Shown here: positions 1-12,600 of the stretch, piece by piece
Position numbering within the stretch: position 1 is the stretch's first letter
Layout: every line of letters begins with the position of its first letter
Source: Harmonia axyridis
Taxonomy: Eukaryota; Arthropoda; Insecta; Coleoptera; Coccinellidae
NCBI RefSeq assembly: GCF_914767665.1
Contig: NC_059503.1
Coordinates: 14,012,001-14,076,000 of the forward strand
Reading direction: 5' to 3'
Length of the DNA: 64,000 bases
Position numbers and translations under genes: made by a program
Notes under the pieces: generated by a model
What the model was told of the DNA's origin: nothing
Databases searched by the model: none
The model's input: the letters and a program-made list of their open reading frames with translations, nothing else

Positions 1-19
1 AGGTAAAAGGTTTGTTTTA

Positions 20-190
20 GCAGAGGTCCTCATCTCTTCACATACTGAGAAACCTCAGAGAAAATAGTCAAATGGGGTTAGGTCAGGGGATCGAGGTGGT
101 CATACTATTGGTCCACCTTCTCTTTGAAATATTTCCTAAAAAAAAATTGGTAGTCCATATATTGCGCACCACCCATTTACACTGAGTCGC
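20..190 (-). pseudogene. Decayed DDE transposase fragment
   Basis: On the minus strand, 113 to 49 reads G-P-I-V-stop-P-P-R-S-P-D-L-T-P-F-D-Y-F-L-stop-G. This matches the usual insect Tc/mariner-related transposase stretch containing P-P-R-S-P-D-L-T-P and a final F-L-W-G. Both stops are TGA where the family has tryptophan (TGG). The surrounding bases keep only patchy similarity and no intact frame, so this is a dead remnant cut by the window edge. The exact subfamily is not resolved. Confidence 0.55.
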
Positions 191-1036
191 CTCTAAGATC
201 ATTTTTCTATTAAAGAAAAGAGATTTTCCTTTTACCAGAGGTTCTGGTTTAATTAAGGGTATCTTTCTCGAAATTGAAAAAACTGGCTTTGAGACTTAAT
301 TAGAGCATATAGAACATGGACGAAAAATTTACTCAATTGCGTTCAACTAATGTCACCAATTTGACTTGATTCTCTAATGTCACCAATCATAGCAAAAATC
401 ACAAAGATCAGTTTGCTGCTTTGAAAGTTAGGACCTTTTGAAATTTCTCAAAATTTTCAAAAATACCTTGTATCTCGTGGACAAGGGTCCTGAGTTGACT
501 TCAAGCAATATTTTCCACTCAACGAGATGTCCTCTATTATCTCCTGAGCGTTGTCCCATTGGTTTATTAATCATAAAAAAATATATTCAATATATTCAAA
601 GTATATGTATTATCTTTTCTTCCAGATTTTTGAAGAATATACGTTGACTTCTTAGTAGACAATAATAAAAGATTCACGAACAAATGATAATATAGTGTTT
701 CTTCTTACCTTCAAAGGGAGAAAAAAAAATTCGAATCAATATTGATGCATTAGTGTCATTACTTGAATAAATAAAAATTTGCATCTGATCTATTCATATT
801 TTGTGAAGCACGAAATTTTTATCATGAACATAATTTTAATTTTCCACTTGTTATGCCACTTGAATGACAATATTCAGTAAAATATAATAAGAAAGCAATG
901 AATCGCTCACAAATTAATGATTTGTATGATTGGTTTTTATTTTCTTTAGACTTTATTCGGACTGTGAACTTAAATTCTGTACAGTCAAATATATTGTACT
1001 TTGAGTGTGGTGGATTCACATCAGCTGATATTATTC
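191..1036. other. Intergenic, nothing recognised
   Basis: A+T-rich sequence upstream of the serine protease. I see no coding frame with family resemblance and no RNA gene. The promoter of the protease should lie here, but no convincing core motif stands out. Confidence 0.5.
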
Positions 1037-4000
1037 ATGTTGTTCTTTCATATGCTCTTTGGATTTTCTATAGCAGATTTGAGTAAGTAATGAGTAATTC
1101 ATAGAAATCAATTTTAGTCGCAATTTTGGTTTGAAGCCAGACGTGGTCTTAAAGCGATAATGTCTGACGTAACCGTGGTCAAATTCAAATTTGTCCGTTC
1201 ATCCAAACATCCGTAAACAAGCTAACTCTCGAACAGAACTCCTTTAAACTTTAAATTTTCAGAGTTTGAAACATTAATGGGCAAAATTCGACAAGGAGTT
1301 CCATAAATATGAACTTTGGAAATTTCGTTTTCTTCATACTTAATTTCAAAAATACGTAGGTATTCAATCGAGATCAATTTTCGCATTTACATGTAAAATA
1401 ATAATTTCCAGTTTCTTGCAAAATTTCATATCAATCATTTCATAGTTTAATATAAAGCTTGGTGCATATTTCGTGTTGATTGAATCTTCAGAACCATAGA
1501 AAATTCAAGCAGAATCTTGAGAAAGAAATAGCAAATATTTCCGAAACAATATGGACGTGCACTCAGATATATCAGAAAAAATTCAACAAAACATATCTAT
1601 ATTTCAGAATGTAGAGAATATATAGCACAAGCAGAAGCTACCAATCAAACATCACCTGCTGAACCTCTTCCCCTTATAATTTCTGGTGACAAGAGTGTAG
1701 ATGGAGAATTTCCTCACATGGTGAGAAAGTTTTGACATAAATCTACGATTATTTACCTTGGAACTGAATGAACCCATTCAAATGAGACCACAATGCATAG
1801 ATGTCATAATAATTAATTGTAAATTGTATGAAGATAAGTAGTAGGGTATTCCACAACTGCACAATTCGGCATTTTCAAACACTTATTTTTTTTTTAGTGG
1901 CTATAATTATTTTGATTAGCAATATTTGAAATTTTGTTGATGAATTTTAAACTAGCTCGAACAAGCTAGAATGCTAAATTTTAAATCTCATTCTATGTAC
2001 CTACTTCCGAATTGATTCTGATTCCTGAAATATCAATAAAAAAATCGAAATAATTCAATGTTACCTATTCGCCAATTTGTAGTTTTATACGAAGTAATGT
2101 GAAATTTTTCAAAGAGAATAAGTCGAGAATTTAACCCAAAATTTCGGTATGATCTCAACTTCTTCATGAAGGATCATGAAAATTAAAACAAAACAAATAT
2201 GAAATCTACTACTTACTAGAAAAAAGAAGAAGATGGAAAATACAAATTCATTACATACCTAATCCTTTTAATTTTTAAGGCACACATAGGATGTAGGAAA
2301 AACGGCTCTGATGAATACAATTGGGCATGTGGAGGAAGTTTAATTTCTAAATTTTTCATCCTCACGGCAGCTCACTGCACTGACAATCCCGACATGTAAG
2401 TTGAAATTCATGAAATTGAATCAGAAGAAACGTAAAGCACAGAAATAAATTGACTTTTAAATGCGAAGCATCGAAAAGGAAAAAAGTTCATAAACAAAAT
2501 TTCTCCACGACTGTTCTTATTTCGAATTTGATCACAAAATGTTAGTATTCCATCTCTAGATATGTAATAATAATTTTACAACACCTGGTTTAGTGAGCAT
2601 TTTGACTGAATTTCATTCCGTCACTTGTTATGGAATTAATAGGTATTCTGTAAATATTTCGATAACATAGAGAACGAAATCTATCTGTGTTCAGATTTGA
2701 TTGTCATATTAATTGCAGTTTTCAGAACGTCATATTCGTTTTGAAATAACGTGATTCAATATTTAGCGTTGAAACAAACAAAAATGGATGCATCAAGCAT
2801 ATCAGATCTGGAAGTTCAAAATCCTCCACACGTGGAGGGAGTGTAGTCTGTTTATCGGCTAGAATGAAGATCCAATGCTAGTGATTCCTCAGGCTCACCC
2901 TCGGAATGATTCACTAGCTTCGCATTTCCATTCTAACCTTGAATTTGAGAATGATGGGTATATCATTAAGTGCGCAAATTTTTGTATTGTCTTTTTGTCG
3001 CATTATCACATCAATGATGTCTTGATTATAAATTATGATAACCAAGTTTCTGTAACACAGTTCAAAATTGATCACGATTTGCGCTAAAATCTTCAATGTT
3101 CCCAGCTTACGATGAGAATGAAATGATATCAATTTCAGTGGTGTTCCGGCGTTAATACTGTTAGGAAGTACTAGCATTCATTACCAAAAAAATACTCAAC
3201 TAAGAAATGTGAAAAAAACCATAAAATATCCTACAAGAAAAGGATATTACAACGATATTGCTCTCATCAGAATGGATCGCCCAGTAGTGTTTGATAGTTA
3301 TGTAAGGCCCGCATGTCTGAATACTTGTGAAAAATGCCAATTTGATAAAGTGGTGGCTACAGGATATGGAGTTGAAGATTATAGTAAGTAGATTTTAAGA
3401 TCTCGACTGATATTAATTTTTTTTTTATCCTTTTATATGTGCTTGGCTTTCATCCAAGGTTTGGAAACTATTGCTCTACAATAGTGTCATCGGTTGTTTC
3501 ACGTCGTTTATTGGCGCGCTTGAAGTTTGTTTTCTGAATTTCTGATATATTTAGGTATTTACTTCAATATATTTTGAGTTAATATGAAACGTTGATTCAC
3601 TATGGGACATAAAAAGTTCATTCTTTGTAGAGAAACTCGAGTGAAATATCGTATCACTGATATGTTTTCATTTCCGCGCGCTTCATGTCAAATTTGATAG
3701 TTCATGATGGGGACAAAATTTGCTTACTGAAAATGACATATGCTCCCTGTATCTATGTTTGTTACTCTGAGGCTATCCAATAAATTGTTTCATTTTGAAT
3801 AGCCCGCTATCTGGGTGGCTGTCAATTTTGAAGCTGTCATTTTTGACATTTGACAAGTAAAAACCACGATATCACTAAAAATGGAAAGCTACAAGCTTCA
3901 ACAACGCGAAAATGATGAAAATTTTGCAGTCCTATCTCACAATAGTATAACTGGTTGGAAAAATTTGAGCAATTCGGACAAGTTAAGATGTGAACATTAT

Positions 4001-4511
4001 AAATCTCGGTTTTTGAGCTGGTGGTGTGATTGGACCTTACTTATTTAAAAATGAGGCTGGTGCAACTGTTTCGGTGAATGGATTGCGCTACCAAACTGTG
4101 ATTAATTTTTTTTTCTCCTCCAACTTGAACTCGGTGCTTTCCTCTTTTTTTTTCTGAAATTAATTTCCTTTATTTGGCACAGCTTCGACGAATATGAGTG
4201 AACACTTGTTAAAAACCCACTTGGAGATTTATCCAAATGAAAACTGCTCGAATATCCATGGACAAACAATAAAGAGAATTTTGCCTCAAGGTGTTTTAAA
4301 ATCTCAACTATGCGCGGGAAGCACTGAAAGAAACGATACATGTCATGGAGATTCTGGAGGACCTCTGCAGATACAGTTAAACACTGAATTCTACATGTAT
4401 AAAATAATTGGTTTAACTTCCTTTGGACTTTTTTGCGGGCAACCCAGTACACCTTCCTTCTACACCAGGATATCGTATTATGTGAGATGGATTGAGAACA
4501 TCGTATGGTGA
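1037..4511 (+). CDS. Secreted snake-like trypsin-type serine protease, 282 aa
   Basis: Five exons: 1037-1082, 1608-1720, 2280-2395, 3139-3383 and 4183-4511, totalling 849 nt. The start at 1037 opens a short hydrophobic signal peptide (MLFFHMLFGFSIADL), followed by a K-C-R-E-Y propeptide like that of snake-type proteases. The mature chain should begin at Ile39 (I-I-S-G) after Leu38; cleavage after Leu is typical of snake relatives. The catalytic triad is His85 (T-A-A-H-C), Asp131 (N-D-I-A-L) and Ser231 (G-D-S-G-G-P). Asp225, six residues before the Ser, predicts trypsin-like cleavage after Arg/Lys. No full CLIP domain precedes the protease domain; only the linker-like segment is present. The likely role is extracellular proteolysis in haemolymph or cuticle (inferred from family). 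A polyadenylation signal AATAAA lies at 4582-4587. Confidence 0.88.
3649..3771. repeat. Dispersed repeat, copy 1 (other copy near 59950)
   Basis: Lies in the last protease intron. Shared blocks include TTTCCGCGCGCTT, ATGTCAA and TGAAAATGACATATGCTCCCT, followed by ATCTATGTTT and TTACTCTGAG. The copy at 59950-60057 is in the same orientation and lacks about 20 bases in the middle. No coding content was seen. Confidence 0.65.
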
Positions 4512-5035
4512 AATCACTTAAAATTTTAGTTTTGTTTATTTTCTTTATGCTCACGAAGTGTAATGTTATTGATTTCAATGAAATAAACAACACTCTTGAA
4601 GAAAAGTTTCTCTTGCTTTTGTACCATTTCATTCAAATCCTATTACATTATTTGAGAGTTCCATGAATATTGCTGTTCGAAATTTCAATTTCCTTATAAT
4701 TTCAAAACACCTAGAAAATTCAATAAGAGTATCGGAATAAAATTCATCAGTGATAACGCATTCGATAATATCGAAATTTGCTTGTATGCAACACAAATAA
4801 CAGATTTCTATGACCTAAAAAAATGAGGACTTTCCAGTTTCTATCATTGTGATCAATTGATTGGTCTTAGATTCAGCTTATTGTCTCATAAAAATTATTA
4901 TCAATCTAAATACTGATATGTCATGTATAAAAAATATATATAATACAAAAATTGTAGTAAGGAGTAAGGCCTTTCATTCAAAGAGTTGATAAAGAATTCT
5001 GACAAAGCAATAAGAATTTATCTTAGATTATTTAC

Positions 5036-5081
5036 AATAATCTAAGGAATTTATGAATAATAATCTAAGGAATTTATGAAT
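5036..5081. repeat. Perfect 23-bp tandem duplication
   Basis: AATAATCTAAGGAATTTATGAAT occurs twice head to tail in the 745-bp gap between the protease and DDX54, followed by a partial third unit. The rest of this gap (4512-5257) is A+T-rich with nothing else recognised. Confidence 0.85.
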
Positions 5082-5257
5082 AATATTCTATGTTCTAAAA
5101 AATAACCTAAAACCAAATATAACCTTAAAATAAAATACTCTCAACTCTTGGTAAATGAATGAATTCGTACATAATTTTTGATACATGGTTAATTGAATGG
5201 TTGATATTGAAGTGTGTAAAAGTTCTCGATCGAGTAATATAAATTTACTCAATAAAA

Positions 5258-8200
5258 ATGGAAGTTGATAAGAAACAGAAAATGAGTGTACCCGGGTTCG
5301 CAGATATTGAAGATGAGGAGAATCAGAATCTTCCTAAGCCTAATAAAAGTTCCAAAAAAAGCGGTGGTTTTCAGAGTTTTGGTCTCACCCATAATGTTTT
5401 GAAAGGGGTGCTCAAAAGAGGTTACAAAGTTCCAACCCCAATTCAAAGAAAGGTAGGCAGTATTATAGTCGATATGTTGTTCTCAATATAATTAAAAGAG
5501 AAGTATTGCTAGTAAAGTCTCTAACTATTAAAATTTAATTTCTTTCAGACAATACCATTGGTACTGGAAGGCAGAGATGTTGTTGCTATGGCCAGGACAG
5601 GTAGTGGTAAAACTGCCTGCTTTTTGATACCGATGTTAGAAAAACTCAAACAGAGGATTGCCAAAACTGGTGCAAGAGCACTAATTTTAACACCTACGAG
5701 GGAACTGGCTCTACAGGTATATATCAGATAAACCAATTGTCAAAATTAGAAATCTTACAAATTAAAATTTTCAGACTTTGAAATTTATAAAAGATCTTGG
5801 AAAATTTATGGATCTACAAGCGGCTGTAATTTTGGGAGGAGATTCAATGGATGAGCAGTTTGCTGCTATCCATGGAAATCCAGACATTATTGTAGCTACA
5901 CCTGGACGTTTCCTCCATGTTTGTATTGAGATGGACTTGAAGTTGACCAGTATTTCCTATGTTGTTTTTGATGAGGCCGATAGGTTGTTTGAAATGGGCT
6001 TAGAAGAACAATTGTCAGAAATAGCTTCTAAATTACCAGACTCAAGACAGACTGTATTGTTTTCTGCTACATTACCCAAAGTTTTAGTTGAATTTGCTAA
6101 AGCAGGATTATCAGATCCAGTTTTGATAAGGTAAAGTAATATTAATTTGTATATAGAAAAAAAATTGAAGCATAAGCGTTCAATTTGAGACTTATGATAT
6201 TATATATTGTACTTTACGCACAAATGGGACTTATTCCATGATGATGAAAATGTACACTGTCTAATTTTTGTAATTCTTAAGAGGTATCCTTCTTCAATGA
6301 TATTATTATCACATAAAAGTTAAAATATTTAATCTTTCAGATTAGATGTAGAGACTAAGATTCCGAAAGAATTGGAATTATTTTACATCAATGTTAGGCA
6401 TGAAGAAAGATTGGCATCACTCCTGGTTTTATTAAAATCTCTAATTGATTTGGAACAACAAACGATAATTTTTGCAGCAACCAAACATCATGTAGAATAT
6501 ATACATATGGTGAGCAATTTTTCTTGTCAATATTCAATGTATTTTAAATATAATGTTCCTTCCATAGGTACTAGAAAAAGTTGGTATTCCAAATAGCTAT
6601 ATTTACTCTAATTTGGATCCTTCAGCAAGAAAAATACATACTGCTAAATTTGCTGCTGGGAAAGTCAAAGTTCTGGTAGTTACTGATGTTGCTGCTCGTG
6701 GTATTGATATTCCAATGCTGGATAATGTTATTAATTATAATTTTCCAATGAAACCAAAGCTTTTTGTTCATAGAGTTGGTATGTATAATTTTATATTTTA
6801 CCTACAATTTCTCTTCAACCTATTTTTTTTTAGGAAGATGTGCTAGAGCAGGTAGATCAGGTAAAGCATATTCTTTAGTAGGACCTGATGAATATGCACA
6901 TTTGTTAGATCTCCATCTATTTTTGGGAACAACTGTATCTCTTTGTACTCTACAAAATAAGGAAGGAAATTTAGGAATCATTCCCCAACATTTGTTGGAG
7001 GACCAACAAAGTTATCTGATAAATTTACATGAAACATATTCTGATTTGGTAAGAAATTAACAATTCCTCAATATTCAAGTAAATACACTTAGCTGAGTCA
7101 TTTATTAATTAATCTAAAATTATACAAACTATCATTCTACAGTTTTGACCTAAATAAATGATTTATTTTTTAGGTAAACAGCAGAAAAGTATCTGAGAAT
7201 GGATATCAACAATACTTGAGAACAAGACCAGTAGCTTCAACTGAAAGTAATAAAAAGGTGAAATATATACCATTTCGGAGTTGTACTATTCACCCACTCT
7301 TCAGAAGTTCTGGAGAAAGTATAGAAGAGGAAAGACAAGAAATAATTGACAAAATGAAGCACTATAGGCCACATGGTGTAAGAACCTTGACATTCTCATT
7401 CATGAATAAAATTGATTCAACTATGCACCCACTAATTCATTAATTAATTTTCCAGACTATATTTGAAATTGTCGGAAAAACAAAGTCAGAAGAGTATAAA
7501 ACCATGAAAACTAAACGAGCCTTACATAAAGATAAAATTGTTGAACATCATGTAAAAAAAGAAGAAAAATTATCAGAGCTCAAAATTTCTGGACAAAAAC
7601 ATACAAATACACTTGCTGACAGTAGTCAAAATGATATTGATGAGGCTTTCCACGATGTTGTTCTACCCAAAAAGAGGAAAATTGAAGATTTATACAAAAA
7701 AAATGTTAAGAAGCCAAAAAGAGATGAAAATTATATTCCTTATTCTTCCTCCGACAAACATACAGAAGATGGGTAAACATTGAATACTTTTTAATAAAAA
7801 ATATATAAATATAATGATATAATAAATTTTCAGATTAGCAGTTAATAAATTTCAAAATGAAGCAATGGATGCTCAGCTTGATATTGTTGGTGATTCATCA
7901 GAAATGATGAGAATGTCTAAACAAATGAAAAAATGGGATCGAAAAAAGAAAAGAATGGTTGGAGTAGAGGTAAAAAATATTGATTGATTAATGTTTTGAA
8001 TGTCTAAAAAAAATATTCCTATTTCAGAGTAAAACAGCTGGAAAAATAAGAACAGAATCAGGGGCATGGATACCTAAAACGTATAAAAGTGATAGATATT
8101 CCCAGTGGAAAGAAAAAACAAAAGCTGATGAAAACAATGATTACGAAGATGAAGAAGACGGGAACCAAAGTTTCAACAAAGGTATTTTCTACATCATTTT

Positions 8201-8415
8201 TTCTAGCATATATATTTGACATTACTATACTTTTAGGTCCCTCTGCTGGTTTGAGAACACATTGGGCTAGACACAACGAAAAAGTCAAACAAAAACAAAG
8301 AAAATCTGAACTGAAGACAACTGACGAAATCTTGAAAGCACGTAAAATTGCTGCTAAAAATAAAAGAAATAATATGAGAAGGGGAAAGAAAGGAAAGAGG
8401 AAATCTAGGAAATGA
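5258..8415 (+). CDS. Ddx54: ATP-dependent RNA helicase DDX54/Dbp10, 767 aa
   Basis: Eleven exons: 5258-5452, 5549-5716, 5775-6130, 6341-6509, 6568-6778, 6834-7048, 7174-7377, 7456-7772, 7834-7969, 8028-8181 and 8237-8415. They give an unbroken 767-residue protein (human DDX54 has 881). DEAD-box motifs in order: Q motif (G-Y-K-V-P-T-P-I-Q, 55-63), motif I A-R-T-G-S-G-K-T (80-87), Ia P-T-R-E-L-A (114-119), II D-E-A-D (187-190), III S-A-T (218-220), [11 protein letters not shown] (334-343) and [15 protein letters not shown] (364-376). The C-terminal third is the Lys-rich Dbp10 tail, including the S-G-A-W-I-P-K-T-Y segment and a basic end. The family acts in the nucleolus in 60S ribosome assembly. 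Introns are mostly 55-125 bp. AATAAA at 8522 follows the stop. Confidence 0.95.
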
Positions 8416-8740
8416 GAAATTGAAATGAGAAGATTCTGAGAAATATATTGGAGACTTCAAGTATATTTTCATGTTATTCATTTCAGTCAAAAAAGTATTG
8501 TTGAATAATGAAAAAATTTTTAATAAAAAGGAAAGGTTTATCTATATTATTTTCAATATTATTTGTGATAATTAAAATAACTCAATGTCATATTTACTGT
8601 TTTATTATTTTCTAAGGTATATTTGATATAGGTTTATAAATAGCAATCGCTGTTCTCAAGTGTTAAATCAATAATTTCCAACCATTGGTTTATTTTATGT
8701 TCAACATATTTTCAAATAGTCTCCGATATATACCAGAATC

Positions 8741-9166
8741 AGTCAAAAATCTCGAAAAGGAAACGTCTTATTCAAAAATGTTTAGATTAAAAGGTTGATG
8801 GTTTTGAGGGTGAAGTCCACTTATGCAAAACCTCTCCCAATTGATTTCCCCTTGTGGGGAGTACGGGGGTCAATTTTGGAATTTCTAATGGAAACCCCCA
8901 ATGATAACGAAACAGATACATTAAGGTCATAAACAAATATTTCAAACTTGTTTGTTCAAAACTTTTGTATTTTTTGGCGTAGAATACAAATCTGCAATAA
9001 AAAACAGAAGTTCCCATTTGAAATTTCAAAGTTGACATCCGTACCCCCTACAAGTGGGAATGAAAGAGGTACTGGCATAAATGGACTTATACTTCAAAAT
9101 CATTAAGCCTTTATTCGAAACATTTTTCCCTAATATGTTTCCTTTTCGAGATTTTTGACTGATATA
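8741..9166. mobile_element. Fold-back (long inverted repeat) element, about 430 bp
   Basis: The left arm (8741 to about 8905) and the right arm (about 9005-9166) are imperfect inverted copies. The outer 20 bases, AGTCAAAAATCTCGAAAAGG, match the reverse complement of 9141-9160 exactly. Farther in, shared blocks include A-A-A-T-G-T-T-T, the CCACTTATGC/CCATTTATGC pair, ACCTCT and the GTACGG blocks. About 100 bp separates the arms. The open frame across it (8787-9038, minus) is not protein-like. No target duplication was defined. Confidence 0.75.
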
Positions 9167-9340
9167 AAATATCATATATATAAATATAAAGGTTTTTTAT
9201 TAAATATTCATGATTCAAGTAATATGATTTTCTATCATAGTCCCTATAAATTGTGAAAATGATCATCTGAGGTTATCAAAATATGGTCTCAAATTAAATA
9301 ATACATGAGTAGATCTTTATTGAAAGAGAAATAAGAAAAA

Positions 9341-9420
9341 AAATATACAACATTAAAAAAGAAATATGCAACATCAAAAAAAGGAAATATGCAACATTGA
9401 AAAAAGAAAATATGTAACAT
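9341..9420. repeat. Short tandem repeat of about 22 bp, four units
   Basis: Variants of AAATATGCAACATCAAAAAAG recur four times just downstream of the ear stop codon, probably in its 3' UTR. Units differ by one to three bases and in A-run length. Confidence 0.75.
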
Positions 9421-9602
9421 CATAAATAAACGATTAGGCTATACACGATAAAATTTCCAACATGTACATAGAATTATTGAGGTCATGGTAAAGAGAATTG
9501 AGGTGAGGTGGATCAAATCATCATACTAAGATACTAAACAGGTACAATAAAAACAAAACTATTTTTATATCATCATTAACATCTATGTTTGACTAAAGTT
9601 TA

Positions 9603-12600
9603 TTAAATAAATTCTTCTTCCTCCTCCTCTTCCTCTTCTACAATTTCCTCTTCTTCTTCTTCATATATTTCTTCAGGTGGTGGTGGTGGTGATGGGAGTG
9701 GAGGTAACATTTCCTGCAGTTTTTCGACAGTGTTCTGATCCATCTCGCCCAGATCAAAATCAAAAGTTTTAGATACCCCATAGAGGCCTGTATCAGAGAT
9801 AACCTCCACTATCTACAAAATTAGGAAAAAATTGAATAACACTGTGTGAATCAGGTTAAAATTTTTTAACTCACCTCTTGGAGTCGATCATTGTCTGTCA
9901 CCAACATAATTCGTTCTTTAAGAGCACACAATTTGGTAAAAGTTTCTGCATCTATATTTGAATATGATTCTTCATCTGAGTGTCCTTTGCTGTATCTATT
10001 ATTCATGTCGATTTCAGGTGATGTTAAACCATCATCAGGTGATGACCTATTCCCTTTACCAACCTCATCAAATTCACTCTCATCTTCTTCACCAGACAAT
10101 GGTTCCTTTTCTGCTCTTCTCAACTTTGCAGGAGATTCTTCTATGTCAGAATCTGGTCTTTTTCTCTTTCTTGGGCTATCGTGTTCACCTTCAAGTATTT
10201 CTTGATCGTCTTCTTCCATAATAATAGGTGATGAACCTGAGCTGTAAGCCAAACACAAAACTGCTTCCTCAAAAATTAAGGATGATGTATCATCATGCCA
10301 TATTGCAAAATTCATGGTCAGAAAGGATGTATTTGGTAAAAAAGGATGATCATCTGGTAATAAAAGTTAATATCGTATTGAATGGTCAAATTCTGAAATG
10401 CATCGAAATTTTTATACCCACAAGGAATATTTGTGTTTTGGCTTTACAAATATTACTTGTGCCCCTTAGATCATTTGGAGACACTGTCCTACCATTACCA
10501 TGAATAAAAAAATTAAAACTACTATCAAAGCCATACCAAAGCTTACACAGAACACATTTAATTTGCTTAACTCACACTAGTGCTGAGTGGTAATAAAAAA
10601 TTTGAAAAGCACTGACTTGAAGTAATGAGGTCTTCATTCTCTCTGATGAGTCAGAAACCAATCATATTTTTGGAGAAAAATATAGGTACCATAAAATGAA
10701 AAGATATTACTTACGATTCTACATATGACGGTGGTAGTGAGGGTATGTCCATAGCCTCTTCACTATGTATTGGGCAACGGGGAGCTGAAGTTTGCTCCAA
10801 ATTTTCATCACTACCAAACAAATTATTGCTTTCTGACGTATCAATTACCAAAGACTGGCTTGAGGCATTAGAAAATAATTGATCAGTGTGATTAAATTGG
10901 TCCTGTTCCTCCTCTACTCTTTCAGGTACTTTAGTTGTTTTTTCATCCTCATCTTTCCTTTCCTTCTTGTGCTTATCCCTTTTCTTATGCTTATGTTTTT
11001 TTTCTTCAGATTTATCTAAACAATGAATATATTCATCTTGTGAAATGAAATTCATATCCACACTATTATTAACACATTATTCATGTGCAAATTTAAATTG
11101 AACCTACCTGCTCTTTCTGTTTTTGGTTTCTCATCTTCTTTTTGATTATCTTTTTTTTCTTGTTTATTTTCTTTCATTTCTGATTCAGCAAGTAATCCTG
11201 GAGCTGCAGCAGACTCTTCAGGTAATGAAGCTTCTTTAATTCTCATTTCTTTATGTTTCGATTCACCTCTATCCCGATGTTTTTCCTTTTCTCTTATTGA
11301 TTCTCTTTCTTTTTTCTCTTTTTTAATTCTTTTTTCTTCTTCATCCCCTTTGTCTTTCTTTTCTTTCTCATCTAAAATGGGTCAATATTTTCATAAACTG
11401 TTTTACAAGTATAAATTTCAATTTACAAAATGATTTAAAACTTTCTTTTCTTCCCACATTGCTGAAAGTTTTCTTGAAAATAAATATTATGAAAACAATG
11501 ACTGTCAATGTTTCATATTGGAGAGAATTAGACAATGCTCATCTTGAGAGACATTAATTAACTTAATAACAGGACAGAGGTAACAAGATATTTCAAAATT
11601 TTATGAGGTTTTAGGAATATTTAAAGGAAAATTCCCTTATATGGTAAGTCGCTATGTATGCAAAATAATTAAAAGTATGATTAATTGTGCACAGAAAGTA
11701 CATTGAAAAACATCCCAAAAAATATTTGTGATCAAATTTTATCCCAAGAAAAGTTCACAATTAACTTTTGTTTTGCTTACTTTTGTTATCTTTTTCACGA
11801 TACTTCTCAGCAGATGTGCTCTGAGTTGGTTGAGGACTGCTTGGTTTTGGAGAAGGATTTTTTGGACTAGGTGATCTTACTTTTGGAGATCTCTCCATTT
11901 TTGAATTCTTTTCTTTATTTTTGTCTCGATCCTTATCTCTTCTCTCTTTATCCTTTTTTTTTTCTTCTTTTTTATCTTTTTTTTCTGCCTTGTCTTTTTC
12001 TTTCTCTTTGTGGGGACTATGTTTATTTTTTGTTTTATCAGAGGCTGAAAAAATATTTATATAAAAAAAATATATATATATTTTTTTGATAAACAGATTG
12101 ATACTCATTAGGAAAGATGGATATCTTTTAATAATTCAAATAGGAACAAATGAGAGTTAAAGAAAACATGTAAACTCATTTTGTACATACCTCTATCTTT
12201 ATCAGACTTAACGATGGTTTTGTTCTCTTTTGATGGTGTTGAAACTTTCGGATCTTGTACTTTGGATGTCTTTGTTATAGGTGTTCCAAATAAATCTTGA
12301 AAACTATTTGATGTGGCTGTTTCCACCTTAGGTTTTTTAGATGGTGATTCTCCACTCAATTTTGGTTTACCTATTAACTGATTCTTTTCTTCATGTAGTA
12401 TAGATTTATTTTCACTTATTTCCTGAGAATTACTGGTTACCTGAAAATTCAAATGATGTTAGCTTATTACCTATATAGAAATCATAATTTTCATATAGGT
12501 CTTATAGTCCCCATTAAAAAGTGTTCACATAAAATTCACTAATTATTAAATATTAAACAGAAAAGTTTTTTGCAATAATTTTTACTTTCAAATACTTAGA

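Noticed and set aside
9341..9420. Possible CRISPR-like array
   Set aside because: Simple A-rich tandem units without unique spacers, in an animal 3' UTR.
11761..12108. Plus-strand frames opposite ear exons
   Set aside because: Reverse images of Lys/Glu/Ser-rich ear coding sequence.
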